From: Verrucomicrobiia bacterium | Lineage (GTDB): Bacteria; Verrucomicrobiota; Verrucomicrobiia; Verrucomicrobiales; Akkermansiaceae | Assembly: GCA_947462875.1 (NCBI GenBank) | Contig: CANHQJ010000006.1 | Location: forward strand, 124,001 to 188,000 | Direction of reading: 5' to 3' | Length of the DNA: 64,000 nucleotides | Shown here: positions 17,088 to 25,109 of the stretch, piece after piece | Numbering within the stretch: the stretch's first letter is position 1 | How the letters are laid out: each line of letters starts with the position of its first letter | Made by a program: the position numbers and the translations under genes | Notes under the pieces: generated by a model | What the model was told of the DNA's origin: nothing | Seen by the model: only the letters and a program-made list of their open reading frames with translations | The model's database searches: none

Positions 17088-19517
17088 TCAGGGTGTTTGC
17101 AGAGCCGTCATCCAGGTGCTCCAGCGTTTTTTGAACGAGGGCGAGCTTTCTCCGAGCTTGGCAGCGGCGGCTTGTGCGGCGTCTTTTTCGCCACTCAGCC
17201 ATTGGAAACAAATGGCATTTTCGTGGCGGAGGTTGATGCGTGGATCGGCGGGGCTGCGTTTGATGGCTTCGCGATAGATGGCGATGATGTCGGTCGCTTT
17301 GAGCTGCACCCATGGCAGCGAGGCTTCGGATTGGCCGTTGAAAAGAGTCACCATGCCCTCGCCCGCACCGATCACCTGGCTGAAGGAGCGGCCATCCTTG
17401 GATTGCAGGCTGACGGTGAGGGGCGTTTTTTTCGCATCATTTTCCAGATCGGAAAGGAACAATCCCGCGCCCTCGCATAGACCGAGAAATGCGATCCGTT
17501 TGCTTTCTTCCGCGGCATTGGCGGCGCTTGATTTTTTGGTGAGTTCCACGGCTTCCAGGTAGCGGTAACTGCCACAGAGCTTGAGGATTTGTGCGAGATT
17601 TTGCGCGAGAGTGGCGCCATTGGCCGCCGCGTTGGGCGCTCCGGTTTTGGCATCTTCGAGCCGCTTGGCTTGGCGCTCGAGTTGCACCTGCCAGACGCGG
17701 ATGTTGAACTTCGCGCGTCCTTTGGTGGCGAGCGCGCTGGCGATGTCATCAAGCGCCTTGGCCTTGTCGCGGCACACGGAGGCGCTCGCGGGTAGGGGAT
17801 TGGGGTAGTTGGCCTTCAGGGTCGCGGCATCCTTGAGGTAGTCTTTGGCTTTGCCCTGATAGAGGCCGATGAGCGAGTTCTCATCTTTGAGAGGGACCTT
17901 GCTGACGGTGTCGAACAAGGGCAGGGAGTCTTCGATTTTCCCTTGCTCCCAGTTTTTGCACGCGCTGGCCATGCAGGCCATGAGATACACCAGATCGGTG
18001 TCTGGTTTATCGGAAACGATCGGTTTGAGGATGGGCGGGAGATCCTGAAGTTGTTGCAGCAGCGGTGCGAGTCTGCGACGCATGTTGTCCGGGGCGGAAC
18101 CGCTGGAGAGATGATTCGCGAGGGCTTTGGCATCATCACGTGCGGCTTGCGAATTGCCATTGAGCCAGGAAGACATCATCGCTTCGAAACCGCACCACGA
18201 GCGTGTCGGCTCCTGCACCTTCGGGTTGTCGCGCAGTTGCACAAAACTCAGGTGCGCGGCATCGTAGTTTCCGTTCTCCTGATCTTTCCGGGCTTTTTGA
18301 TAGAGAGCGCCGATTTCCACGCCGGATTGGTCGGATACGATGGGCGTGTTGTTTGAACCGCTTGGATCATTGTTGGTGACGGGATCGGGGTTCTGGTTTT
18401 TCTTGCCTGCAAAGCTCATCGCAGCCCAGATGCCGACGGCACATATCCCCAGGATCACAAACGCGGTAACGATTTTACGCTGTTTTTCCTGTTTTGCCTT
18501 GCGGCGCCGGTCGGCGGCGGTAATGGCCACGGCCACGGGTGGGCGCGCTGCTGGTTTGACTCCATTGCGGATGTTTTTGTCGCGAGCATTCACGACGACC
18601 AGCGCGGTCTGCAGCGATTCGATCAATTCATCATAGGAGCTGAAACGCGCGGTGGGATCGTAGGCCATGGCGCACTCGATCACGGCCGCCGTTTCCATCG
18701 CCAGTTTTGGCGCGGCCATGCTCAGCGGCACGATGTGTTTTTTTGCTTCGCGCAACTGGGTGGTGACCATGCTCTCTTCCGTGCAGGGAGGCTTGCCCGC
18801 CAGCACATGATAGAAGGTGGCACCGAAGGCATAAACGTCCGCACGATAGTCTTCTTCAAGGCCATCGATGGTTTCGGGTGGCACGTAGAAGGGAGTGGCC
18901 CACAATTCATCCGGAGTGGCCACGCCTCCTTTTGTCATCAGCGCGAGGCCGAAGTCCACGATCTTGGCACTGCCCGCCGAATCTAACAGAATATTCCCCG
19001 GCTTGATATCGCGGTGGATCAGGCCGGCGGAGTGAGCGGCGCGCAGACCTTCCGCCACCTCGATGGCAAGTCGCAGCGCTTCGGCCTCAGGCAGCGCGCC
19101 ACGCTCACGGATCTGGTGTTCCAGGTGTCCGCCGGCGACGAGCTCCATGGCGATGTAAAAGCGTCCGAACGCCTTGCCCGTCTTGAACACGCGCACCACA
19201 TGCGGGTGGGAAATGGCGGCGGTGATACGCGCTTCTTCTTCGAAGGAGGAAATGCGTTTTTCATCGGCGCTGTAGTCTTCGCTGAGAATTTTCAGCGCGA
19301 CCTCGCGGTCGAGCGTGTTGTCGTGACCGACGAACACCATGCTCATCCCGCCGATGGCGTGACGTCGCAGCAAAGTGTAGGGACCGAACTCGCGTTTGAC
19401 GCGTGTGTGTTTCTGGCACTCGGGGCATTCGACATTGCTGAAGGGAGCGACATTGCTGACATCCATCGCCGTCCCACATGCGTGGCAATAGGCTATGGTG
19501 TCATCAGGTGCGCTCAT
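17088..19517 (-). CDS. Membrane Ser/Thr protein kinase with N-terminal zinc ribbon and sensor-like C-terminal region
   Basis: 809 residues from ATG 19517 (a GTG nine bases upstream is the alternative). Residues 10-35 hold a zinc ribbon (CHAC and CPEC). A Hanks-type kinase domain spans about 45-310: lysine 76 in REVALKIL, HRD at 168-170 in LIHRDIKPGN, DFG at 188-190, and the APE region as PPETIDG. The glycine loop is unusual (AIGGMSMVFVG rather than GxGxxG). One membrane segment lies near 345-367 (VTAFVILGICAVGIWAAM); the remaining 440 residues outside look helical and TPR-like (repeated short helices, YQKARKDQENGNYDAAHLSF), with a C-terminal segment mentioning SLQSKDGRSFSQVIG. Typical of PVC bacteria. 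Target proteins unknown. Confidence 0.9.
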   Translation of the reverse strand: MSAPDDTIAYCHACGTAMDVSNVAPFSNVECPECQKHTRVKREFGPYTLLRRHAIGGMSMVFVGHDNTLDREVALKILSEDYSADEKRISSFEEEARITAAISHPHVVRVFKTGKAFGRFYIAMELVAGGHLEHQIRERGALPEAEALRLAIEVAEGLRAAHSAGLIHRDIKPGNILLDSAGSAKIVDFGLALMTKGGVATPDELWATPFYVPPETIDGLEEDYRADVYAFGATFYHVLAGKPPCTEESMVTTQLREAKKHIVPLSMAAPKLAMETAAVIECAMAYDPTARFSSYDELIESLQTALVVVNARDKNIRNGVKPAARPPVAVAITAADRRRKAKQEKQRKIVTAFVILGICAVGIWAAMSFAGKKNQNPDPVTNNDPSGSNNTPIVSDQSGVEIGALYQKARKDQENGNYDAAHLSFVQLRDNPKVQEPTRSWCGFEAMMSSWLNGNSQAARDDAKALANHLSSGSAPDNMRRRLAPLLQQLQDLPPILKPIVSDKPDTDLVYLMACMASACKNWEQGKIEDSLPLFDTVSKVPLKDENSLIGLYQGKAKDYLKDAATLKANYPNPLPASASVCRDKAKALDDIASALATKGRAKFNIRVWQVQLERQAKRLEDAKTGAPNAAANGATLAQNLAQILKLCGSYRYLEAVELTKKSSAANAAEESKRIAFLGLCEGAGLFLSDLENDAKKTPLTVSLQSKDGRSFSQVIGAGEGMVTLFNGQSEASLPWVQLKATDIIAIYREAIKRSPADPRINLRHENAICFQWLSGEKDAAQAAAAKLGESSPSFKKRWSTWMTALQTP

Positions 19518-19644
19518 GGATTTCACTTTAGCGGACTATTACGCTTTGTGAAATGCTTTTTTATCATGTTGATGACTCTCCTTTAACCCCTAGCGAAAAT
19601 TACGTTTGCAATTTTCACAACTTTCTGAAAATAATGAATTCGCC

Positions 19645-20583
19645 ATGAGTGAACCAATGCATCGTGAGAAGCCCGCTGATACGAATCCGCCCGAGGAAAA
19701 ATCGCGTTGGCGCTGGAAGCGGGCCACGGCGGTGGTGGCTTTTTTTGCCATCAGCTCCGTATTGTATCGCCTTTTGGTGTTTACCGAGAAAGAGCAAACG
19801 GCCCTGATGTTCATCGGCTTGCCGACCGTGCTGGCGTTGCTCCTGTGCGCGGCACCGCCGACAAAAACGATCACGGGCTCGATCATGAAAGGCATCACCT
19901 TGTTTTTGCTGATGCTCGCGATTTTGTTGATCGAGGGTTTTATTTGCATCCTGATGGCGGCACCGTTTTTCTATTCCATCGGTTTCATCATTGGCATCTT
20001 TGCGGACAAGGCGCGGGCGAAAAATCACATCTCGCGTTTTCATTGCGCGGTCGTGGGAGTGATTTTGCTATGCAGTCTGGAAGGGATCAACGAGCGGTTT
20101 TCCTTCAATCGCGATGAAGTGATCGAGGTGAGTTATGTTCACACGGGCACGTTGGAGGAAACGACCGCGGCTTTGGCGCGGGGGCCGAGTTTCGATTGGT
20201 GGGAACTGCCGACCTATCTGAAAATGGGCTTTCCCTATCCGCAACGCATCCAGGGCGATGGCTTGCAAGTGGGCGACCGCTGGCAGATCGACTTTGCGGG
20301 CGGAGAGGGGAAACCCGGTTCGCTGCTGGCGCAGGTGACGCAAGCGGAGGCCGGGCACTACGTGGTGCAAAAAATCACTGATGGCAGTCATATCTCGCAT
20401 TGGATGGAGTGGGAGCAAGCGGAATGGTTTCTGGAGGAGCAAAGCGATGGCATGACAAAAGTCCGCTTGCGCATGTCGTATCGGCGTCTGTTGGATCCGG
20501 CATGGTATTTCGGTCCGGTGCAGCGGTATGGAGTGCGTCTGGCGGGGGAGTATTTTCTGGAGCAGACGTTCGGAGACCGATGA
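19645..20583 (+). CDS. Multi-pass membrane protein with C-terminal soluble domain, function unknown
   Basis: 312 residues from ATG 19645. Four to five hydrophobic segments lie at about 27-45, 52-70, 82-120 and 132-146, after a charged N-terminus. The C-terminal 160 residues are soluble, with short strands and many tryptophans (SFDWWELPTYLKMGFPYPQR, HWMEWEQAEWFLEEQ); the pattern of strands and the RMSYRRLLDPAWYFGPVQRYG ending reminds me of SRPBCC/polyketide-cyclase-like domains, but this is a weak impression. The stop overlaps the next start by four bases (ATGA at 20580-20583), so it works in one operon with the methyltransferase-like membrane protein. Confidence 0.65.
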   Translation: MSEPMHREKPADTNPPEEKSRWRWKRATAVVAFFAISSVLYRLLVFTEKEQTALMFIGLPTVLALLLCAAPPTKTITGSIMKGITLFLLMLAILLIEGFICILMAAPFFYSIGFIIGIFADKARAKNHISRFHCAVVGVILLCSLEGINERFSFNRDEVIEVSYVHTGTLEETTAALARGPSFDWWELPTYLKMGFPYPQRIQGDGLQVGDRWQIDFAGGEGKPGSLLAQVTQAEAGHYVVQKITDGSHISHWMEWEQAEWFLEEQSDGMTKVRLRMSYRRLLDPAWYFGPVQRYGVRLAGEYFLEQTFGDR

Positions 20584-21542
20584 TGTCGCACGAATGGATC
20601 CTGCAGTGTGGCGTGCTGTATGTGCCTATCCTTTGTGCGGCGCTGCTGCTGGCGCTGTCGCGCGAGGAAGCGAGGCATCCGGTGGCTTTACTCTTCGCGC
20701 TGACCTGGCAGGCGGCGATGGTGCCTGTGGTGGATTTTTTCTGCCAGAAGCTGGGATTCTGGAGCTATGGCGGTACGCGCTGGTGGGTCTTGGACATGCC
20801 ATTGGCTTTTCATTTGGGATGGGTGGTGTGGTGGGGCGCGGTCATGCCGTTGCTGTATGAGTGCCTCGTTCCGCACACGGGGAAAATCATGGCCGGGATG
20901 CTGGTGGTGGCGATGGCCTTGACGATTGATCTCGTCGGAATGCCGCGATTGGCGCCGGTCTTGCATTTATCGAAACAGTGGTGGCTCGGGGAAGGGTTGA
21001 TGTGCGGTCTCGTGCTGATGCCCGGCATCCTCCTGCATCAACTGACGCGGCACTCGATCCTTCCGCTCTGCCGTGGGCTGATGATCTCGTTCGCCTTTGC
21101 TTTGTTGGTCCTGTGGGTGCTGCCCGCAAGCACTCTGGAATCCCTGCCCGTGCTTTCGGAAAAACGATGGATCGTTTTTGTGGTGGTGTTGCTTTTGGCA
21201 TTATTGCCCGGAGTCTGGGCGGTGGTGTTGTTTGGCACCGTGGGACAGGGGACGCCGATTCCGTTTGATCCTCCGCAACGGCTGGTGACGGTGGGCATTT
21301 ACCGCTGGATGGCCAATCCGATGCAAACCTCGATCTTGCTGGCGATGTTGGTCGTCGCCTGGTTTCTCTCCCATACGGGCCTGTGCATCGCCGCTCTGAG
21401 CACATGGGTGTATTCGATCGGTATCGCCCGTTGGTCGGAGAGCATGGATCTCACGCAGCGTTTCGGCGAATCATGGCTGGCCTATCGTCAGCGCACACCG
21501 AACTGGCTTCCGCTTCGTTGGCGCAAGCGAAACGATCAATAG
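20580..21542 (+). CDS. Integral membrane protein with C-terminal isoprenylcysteine-methyltransferase-like (PEMT/ICMT) domain
   Basis: 320 residues, starting at the ATG that overlaps the previous stop. About eight hydrophobic segments are present. The N-terminal half has LGFWSYGGTRWWVLDMPLAFHLGWVVWW, similar in feel to carotenoid-biosynthesis or lycopene-cyclase-type membrane proteins. The C-terminal third (IPFDPPQRLVTVGIYRWMANPMQ through FGESWLAYRQRTPNWLPL) has the PxRLVTxGxYRxxRNPM-like and YxxRTPxWLP landmarks of PEMT/ICMT methyltransferases that use S-adenosylmethionine on membrane lipids or prenylated substrates. Substrate unknown. Convergent with and overlapping by seven bases the prepilin peptidase gene. 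Confidence 0.75.
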   Translation: MMSHEWILQCGVLYVPILCAALLLALSREEARHPVALLFALTWQAAMVPVVDFFCQKLGFWSYGGTRWWVLDMPLAFHLGWVVWWGAVMPLLYECLVPHTGKIMAGMLVVAMALTIDLVGMPRLAPVLHLSKQWWLGEGLMCGLVLMPGILLHQLTRHSILPLCRGLMISFAFALLVLWVLPASTLESLPVLSEKRWIVFVVVLLLALLPGVWAVVLFGTVGQGTPIPFDPPQRLVTVGIYRWMANPMQTSILLAMLVVAWFLSHTGLCIAALSTWVYSIGIARWSESMDLTQRFGESWLAYRQRTPNWLPLRWRKRNDQ

Positions 21543-22663
21543 CCCTGCGCCCAGGACGTGTAAGCCTGCCACAAACGCCAACCGCCGAACAACCACGTGA
21601 CGGCTCCCAGAGCGAGGAATGGTCCGTAGGGCAGGGGCTTGCCGAAGCCGACACGACCGAGCACTGCGGCGCCGATCGCGTAAACGGCTGAGGCGGAAAC
21701 CGTGAAAATGACCGCCGGACCGCCGAGCAAGGCGCCGATCATGCCGAGCAAATGAGGATCGCCCATGCCCATGGCTTCGCGCGGGATGGTCGCCCGTGTG
21801 GTTTTGCCGGAGAGTGATTTGATTTTCTCCAGGGCCACCGTGTTGCCATCAGGTAGCGTGATTTCCTCGCCGCGGATGAGCAAGGTGCCGGAACCTGCCG
21901 GTTTCTGATCGACGAAAATTTCCGTGCAGTCGAGAATGAGCCTGTCGCTTTTGCGATAGAACAGATCATACCACGGGATGTCGTTGCCATCGCAGCGGAA
22001 CAGCAAGGGGTCCTCGTCCGTCGCGGCATCCACCACTTCCCAGGCGGTGGCCTCGGGAAACGCGATGACTTTTTTGCCGAAAGCGAGTTTGCCTAACAAA
22101 ACTACCGTCCACAGGCCGAAAAATCCCAGCACCCAGCCGAGCGCGGAGTCGCGCAGACCGTGCCACCAGGGCGCTGGGTCCATCGGCAGGTCAGCCAAGT
22201 GCAACAGATCGCTGTGGAAACAGGAAAACAACAGGGCCGCGACCGAGCCCAGGGTGGTCAGCACCAGCGGAATGATCTGGTGCTCGGCATCGATGAAGGT
22301 GATGGCGACCAATAAGGCGATGAAGACAAACAGCATCGGCGCGGCGTTCGCGCTTTGCTGATGCCAGCATGCGGCGAAAAGCAGGGCGGTGAGCATTTCC
22401 ACCAGCCAGTAGCGGAAAGGAATCGGCGCCGCGCACGAGGCACAGCGCCCGCGCAGCAACAGCCACGAGAGCAAGGGAATATTGTGCCACCAGGCGATGT
22501 CCTTGCGACAGAGCGGGCAAAAGGAGCGCTTGGGCTGATTTACCGATAGGCCCAGCGGCAGGCGATAGATGACCACATTGAGAAACGAGCCAACGCAGGC
22601 CCCCAGCGCGATGACAGGCGCATACCACCAGAGTGAGGAGAAATCGAGAACGAGCGAGTCCAT
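21536..22663 (-). CDS. Type IV prepilin peptidase (A24) with long internal insertion
   Basis: 375 residues from ATG 22663. It cleaves and N-methylates type IV pilins and type II secretion pseudopilins at the inner membrane. The N-terminus (ALGACVGSFLNVVIYRLP) and the two CxxC pairs (FCPLCRKDI and GRCASCAAPIPFRY) are canonical. The catalytic aspartates are in TFIDAEHQIIP and MGMGDPHLLGMIGALLGG. Between them lies an insertion of well over 100 residues containing a soluble stretch (residues near 195-285, strands such as LLIRGEEITLPDGNTVALEKIKSL), absent from E. coli-type enzymes. An upstream extension of the frame into the next gene was rejected. Confidence 0.9.
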   Translation of the reverse strand: MDSLVLDFSSLWWYAPVIALGACVGSFLNVVIYRLPLGLSVNQPKRSFCPLCRKDIAWWHNIPLLSWLLLRGRCASCAAPIPFRYWLVEMLTALLFAACWHQQSANAAPMLFVFIALLVAITFIDAEHQIIPLVLTTLGSVAALLFSCFHSDLLHLADLPMDPAPWWHGLRDSALGWVLGFFGLWTVVLLGKLAFGKKVIAFPEATAWEVVDAATDEDPLLFRCDGNDIPWYDLFYRKSDRLILDCTEIFVDQKPAGSGTLLIRGEEITLPDGNTVALEKIKSLSGKTTRATIPREAMGMGDPHLLGMIGALLGGPAVIFTVSASAVYAIGAAVLGRVGFGKPLPYGPFLALGAVTWLFGGWRLWQAYTSWAQGY

Positions 22664-22681
22664 GCGAGAAAGGCTTCCAAG

Positions 22682-22720
22682 AAAAAAGCGATCTCCACCA
22701 GAAGGGAAGATCGCTTGTTT
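22682..22720 (-). terminator. Intrinsic terminator of the lysine/alanine-rich protein gene
   Basis: AGCGATCT (22687-22694) pairs with AGATCGCT (22708-22715); on the minus strand the stem is followed by a T-run (the A-run at 22682-22687). It separates the upstream gene from the prepilin peptidase gene, whose start is at 22663. Confidence 0.8.
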
Positions 22721-22742
22721 GTAAAGGAAAAGTGCTTGTCGA

Positions 22743-23000
22743 TCAAGACTCGGCGCTTTCTTCGGCAGCCGTTTCCGCAGGAGCTTCGGCGACGGCCTTG
22801 GCGGCTTTCTTCGCAGGAGCTTTCTTCGCTGCCTTTTTCGCAGGAGCTTTCTTCGCTGGTTTGTCAGCGGCGTCAGCGGGCGCTTTCTTGACAACACTGG
22901 CTTTTTTCACCGTACCACCGAGTTTCGCTTGCTCATTTTTGCGACGCAGGTAGTCCTTGCGGCGACGACGTTTGATTACTTTTTTAATTTGTTGGCCCAT
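22743..23000 (-). CDS. Small basic lysine/alanine-rich protein, histone H1-like tail
   Basis: 85 residues. The first 30 (MGQQIKKVIKRRRRKDYLRR and KNEQAKLGG) are strongly basic; the middle is a run of KKAPAKKAA-type repeats like the tails of bacterial histone H1-like proteins; the last 20 are alanine- and glutamate-rich and acidic. No enzyme motif. It may bind nucleic acid or ribosomes; function is not known. It has its own terminator and is divergent from the rRNA methyltransferase gene, 74 bases away. The repetitive DNA makes long shadow frames on both strands. Confidence 0.8.
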   Translation of the reverse strand: MGQQIKKVIKRRRRKDYLRRKNEQAKLGGTVKKASVVKKAPADAADKPAKKAPAKKAAKKAPAKKAAKAVAEAPAETAAEESAES

Positions 23001-23074
23001 AGCTGTGCGCTTTGCTACAGTTCCCGCCCCCCCGCATCAAGAACAATCTTTCGCTTTTTTCCAAATCAATCATT

Positions 23075-24235
23075 ATGGCAGGACTCATCATCGCCCCACG
23101 GGCACGCATTTTCCACGGACACGACTGGGTTTACGCCACAGAAGTCAAAAAATCCTTCGGCGATCCCCAGCCCGGGGACGTGATCACACTGAAGGATTTC
23201 CGCGACCGCCCGCTCGGCACGGCGATCTTCAATCCGCATTCGCAAATCATCGCCCGGCGCTTCTCCCGCCGCCGCCAGGATCTGGATCTGGAATTTTTCA
23301 CCCGCCGCATCCAGCAAGCCGTCAGCTACCGCGAAAGCCTGCCGCTGGATGCCCGACTGTGCCGCATGGTGTGGTCTGAGTCCGATGGCATTCCGGGCCT
23401 GATCGTCGATCGCTACGGCGACCATCTGGTGATGCAGACGCTGACCCTGGCGATGGATCAACGCAAGGACATCATCAAGCAGGCGCTCATCGACGTGCTC
23501 GCGCCGCACTCCATCGTGCTGCGCAATGACTCGCCCATCCGCCGCGCCGAGGGACTGGAACTGGAAGTCACGCTCTTTCACGGCGAAAATCCCGGCGTCT
23601 TTGCCGTCAGCGCGAATGGCATCGAATACGAAGTCGACCTGCTCGATGGGCAAAAAACCGGCCTCTATCTCGATCAGTTGCAAGCCCATGGCGAGCTCGC
23701 GCGTTTCGCGAAGGGCAAGCGTGTGCTCGACTGCTTCACCAACCAGGGCGGCTTCGCGCTCGCCTGCGCCAAGGCCGGTGCCGCTGCCGTGACGGCCGTG
23801 GACATTTCCGCCAGCGCCTGTGACTCCACCCGCGCCAATGCGAAGCGCAATGAGGTGGCGATCGAAGTCATCGAGGCTAACGTGTTCGATTTCCTCAAGG
23901 AAGCCGAGCCGAACTACGATCTCATCGTGCTCGATCCTCCGTCTTTCACGCGTAACAAAAAGACCCTCACCGATGCCATGCGCGGCTACAAGGAAATCCA
24001 CCTGCGCGCGCTGAAGTTGTTGGAAAAAGGCGGCATCCTCTCGACCTATTGTTGCTCGCACCACGCCTCGCGCGGGATGTTTTTGGAAAACATCGCGGAA
24101 GCGGCCAACGACGCGAAAAAATCGCTGCGCCTCATCGCCACGCACACCCAGCGCGGCGACCATCCTGTGATGCTGCATCTGCCCGAGACGGAATACCTGA
24201 AGGGTTTCACCTTCGAGGTGGTCGGCACCAGATAA
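23075..24235 (+). CDS. RlmI-type 23S rRNA cytosine-5 methyltransferase
   Basis: 386 residues from ATG 23075 (MAGLIIAPRARIFHGHDWVY). An N-terminal PUA-like domain (PQPGDVITLKDFRDRPLGTAIFNPHSQI) precedes the family-specific GIPGLIVDRYGD segment and a C-terminal Rossmann methyltransferase domain: VLDCFTNQGGFALACAKAGA (SAM binding), AVDISASACD, LIVLDPPSFTRNKK (catalytic DPPSF) and ILSTYCCSHHAS with the catalytic cysteine pair region. Members of this family make 5-methylcytosine in 23S rRNA; whether the position equals E. coli C1962 is inferred. Convergent with the histidinol phosphatase gene, one base apart. Confidence 0.9.
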   Translation: MAGLIIAPRARIFHGHDWVYATEVKKSFGDPQPGDVITLKDFRDRPLGTAIFNPHSQIIARRFSRRRQDLDLEFFTRRIQQAVSYRESLPLDARLCRMVWSESDGIPGLIVDRYGDHLVMQTLTLAMDQRKDIIKQALIDVLAPHSIVLRNDSPIRRAEGLELEVTLFHGENPGVFAVSANGIEYEVDLLDGQKTGLYLDQLQAHGELARFAKGKRVLDCFTNQGGFALACAKAGAAAVTAVDISASACDSTRANAKRNEVAIEVIEANVFDFLKEAEPNYDLIVLDPPSFTRNKKTLTDAMRGYKEIHLRALKLLEKGGILSTYCCSHHASRGMFLENIAEAANDAKKSLRLIATHTQRGDHPVMLHLPETEYLKGFTFEVVGTR

Positions 24236-24236
24236 G

Positions 24237-25034
24237 TCATGGCAGCGGCTCGGCGCGGCGGCGGCCTTGATCAAACAAGGTGGTCTCCGTGTAGCCCGCG
24301 GCTTTGGCGAGAGCGATGGCTTTGTCGAAATCGCGCCCGATTTCCTGCGGCGCATGCGCATCCGAGGAAATGACCAGCGGGATGCCCGCCGCACGGGCGA
24401 GGTCGAGGAAGTCCGCCGCCGGATACGCTTCGGCGCAGGGCTTGTGCCAGCCTGCGGTGTTGAGTTCGATCGCGCAACCGCTTACCGCGATCGCCTCGAT
24501 GGCGGGTTCGTAAAAACGGCGCAGATCTCCGCTCGGCCGATGGCAGAATTTTTTCACCAGATCCGGATGGCCGAGGATGTCGAAGAGCTGCGATTCCGCC
24601 ATGGTGGCGTATTCTTTCCAGTAGAGATGCCAGACCTCCTCCACATCGCTCTCCGCCCAGCGACCCAACCATTTCGGGTTATCGAAATCCCAGGTGCCCA
24701 GGTAATGCACCGAGCCGATGAGATAATCCCACGGCTGCAAGCCGCGCAGATGCTCGATCCATGATTCACAGCCCGGCAGCCAATCGCATTCGAAACCGCT
24801 GCGTATCGTCAGTCGATCCGCCGCGTGAGCACGGGCGCGGGCGATCCAGTCGCAGTATTCCGGCAGCTTGTCATAGAGCATGCGCCAGTCATCGAAGTAT
24901 TCTTCGCCTGCCGGCGCGTGGTCGGAAATGCCATATTCGGAAACGCCCGCCAGCAGGGCGGCCTCCACGAATTCCTCAGGCGTGCCGGTGGCATGAAGAC
25001 AGAGAGGCGTGTGCGTATGATAATCGGCAGGCAT
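24237..25034 (-). CDS. PHP-family histidinol-phosphatase (HisJ/HisK type)
   Basis: 265 residues. The PHP metal site is visible: DYHTHTPLCLHATG at the N-terminus, GISDHAPAGEEYFDDWRM, FECDWLPGCESWIE, GSVHYLGTWDFDNP, LFDILGHPDLVKKF, IELNTAGWHKPCAEAYP and LVISSDAHAPQEIGRDFD. The layout matches the HisJ-type histidinol phosphatases of histidine synthesis and not DNA polymerase PHP domains. No other his gene is nearby. Its 5' end overlaps the predicted promoter of the divergent pta gene. Confidence 0.9.
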   Translation of the reverse strand: MPADYHTHTPLCLHATGTPEEFVEAALLAGVSEYGISDHAPAGEEYFDDWRMLYDKLPEYCDWIARARAHAADRLTIRSGFECDWLPGCESWIEHLRGLQPWDYLIGSVHYLGTWDFDNPKWLGRWAESDVEEVWHLYWKEYATMAESQLFDILGHPDLVKKFCHRPSGDLRRFYEPAIEAIAVSGCAIELNTAGWHKPCAEAYPAADFLDLARAAGIPLVISSDAHAPQEIGRDFDKAIALAKAAGYTETTLFDQGRRRAEPLP

Positions 25035-25043
25035 GGATTGTGG

Positions 25044-25072
25044 TTGTCGGGAGCGATTGGATTTGCTAGCAT
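25044..25072 (+). promoter_or_regulatory. Candidate promoter for pta
   Basis: TTGTCG (25044-25049) and TAGCAT (25067-25072) are 17 bases apart; predicted transcription start near 25079, about 30 bases before the pta ATG. Confidence 0.45.
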
Positions 25073-25109
25073 GGAACTGTTGGTGCGACCAGTGCCAAGA
25101 TCAAAAACG

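Noticed and set aside
22664-22897. N-terminal extension of the prepilin peptidase frame
   Set aside because: The extended part is an out-of-frame reading of the lysine/alanine-rich gene and its terminator; the real start MDSLVLDFSSLWW at 22663 is followed by the typical peptidase N-terminus.
22633-22953. Alanine-rich plus-strand frame
   Set aside because: It is the antisense of the KKAPAKKAA repeats of the small basic protein, a common artefact.
23066-24394. Minus-strand frame of 442 codons
   Set aside because: Opposite the rRNA methyltransferase, which carries clear motifs; nothing recognisable in the antisense frame.
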